From positions 1 through 6,127 of the forward strand of contig JALOTR010000193.1 of the NCBI GenBank assembly GCA_025457805.1: a stretch of 6,127 nt of DNA, given 5' to 3'. Shown here piece after piece: positions 5,640-6,127 of the stretch (the first letter of the stretch is position 1; each line of letters begins with the position of its first letter). A model generated the notes under the pieces. That model ran no database searches. It saw only the letters and a program-made list of their open reading frames with translations, and had not been told where the DNA came from. The DNA is from Akkermansiaceae bacterium. Lineage in GTDB: Bacteria; Verrucomicrobiota; Verrucomicrobiia; Verrucomicrobiales; Akkermansiaceae. Both the position numbers and the translations under genes were made by a program.

Positions 5640-6127
5640 ATGAAGACTTCAGTTGCCCTCGTCGCGCTCCTCACCCACACAGTGCTCCTCGCATCCAGCT
5701 CGGCGGAGACCTACTCCGTCACCCGGCTCGACACCTTGCTTGGCGTAAAAGGTTATATCCAGCCCACCGCCATCAACAATGCAGGAAGCATCCTCTGCCA
5801 ATTCCAACCCACCCTCTCCAGCCCCGCGCGGGCAACATTGTTCCGCAACAAGCAGAGCGGAAACGTCGACCTCGGCACGCTCGGCGGGACCAACAGCATC
5901 CCTTATGATCTCAACGCCCTCAACGTGGCGGTGGGCTTCGCGGAAAACAAAGACGGCATTGCACACGCCGTGGTTTTCACGCCGAATGGTTTGGCCATTG
6001 AGGACCTGGGCACCCTCGACAATTCCATCCCATCGCTCACCAGCGTCGCGACCAGCATCAATGATGACGGCGTAGTGGTGGGACAGTCTTATTCGACTCC
6101 CACCCTTTATCGCGCCACGCGATTCAG
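5640..6127 (+). CDS. Secreted HAF-repeat protein (3' end beyond window)
   Basis: The open frame from the ATG at 5640 runs to the right edge without a stop, giving 162 residues. A signal peptide is clear: MKTS, a hydrophobic core to about residue 18, and probable cleavage after SSSA at residue 22. The rest shows the pattern of the HAF family of extracellular repeats, in which units carry an IND-G-VVG turn, an HA-hydrophobic strand and a DLGTLGG loop. Visible copies are TAINNAGSI (43-51), VDLGTLGGTNS (76-86), LNALNVAVGFAE (91-102), AHAVVFTPNG (108-117), EDLGTLDNS (121-129) and SINDDGVVVGQS (139-150). Such proteins are exported and are predicted beta-propeller-like; many end with a PEP-CTERM sorting signal, which cannot be checked here. 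Biological role is not known. No Shine-Dalgarno sequence precedes the start. Confidence 0.86.
   Translation, partial: MKTSVALVALLTHTVLLASSSAETYSVTRLDTLLGVKGYIQPTAINNAGSILCQFQPTLSSPARATLFRNKQSGNVDLGTLGGTNSIPYDLNALNVAVGFAENKDGIAHAVVFTPNGLAIEDLGTLDNSIPSLTSVATSINDDGVVVGQSYSTPTLYRATRF

Overview
The window is GC-rich bacterial DNA, most likely chromosomal sequence from a member of the Verrucomicrobiota (Luteolibacter/Haloferula-like) or a close PVC-group relative. This assignment is inference. It rests on a secreted HAF-repeat protein, a secreted esterase of the type frequent in these polysaccharide degraders, a short TTTGAAA heptamer array between genes, a hydrolase-transferase fusion family I associate with Verrucomicrobia and Planctomycetes, and the absence of clear Shine-Dalgarno sequences before any of the six starts. 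No 16S or other phylogenetic marker is complete here.

Layout. The left part (1-2420) is a minus-strand block read right to left: a Gfo/Idh/MocA-family oxidoreductase (2420-1179, GTG start), a membrane-anchored coiled-coil protein of unknown function (1122-445), then the 5' part of rimO (403 to the window edge). The gaps are 56 and 41 bp, so one transcript is plausible. The 41-bp gap before rimO holds the heptamer repeat. Divergent from this block, on the plus strand, a 713-residue protein (2479-4620) joins a clan-A glycoside hydrolase TIM barrel to a family-2 glycosyltransferase. It converges, with a 22-bp gap, on a secreted alpha/beta-hydrolase of the carbohydrate-esterase type (5467-4643, minus). 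After a 172-bp divergent intergenic region with a perfect 12-bp palindrome, a secreted HAF-repeat protein begins at 5640 and runs off the right edge.

How the genes may work together. rimO is housekeeping (ribosomal protein S12 modification). The oxidoreductase, the GH-GT fusion and the esterase all fit carbohydrate metabolism, but they are divergent or convergent rather than one operon, so a shared pathway is only a suggestion. The GH-GT fusion is the most unusual gene: both catalytic glutamates of the hydrolase and the DXD-type motifs of the transferase are present, so neither half looks dead. I see no tRNA, rRNA, CRISPR array, insertion sequence or phage gene. No gene-free stretch exceeds 172 bp.
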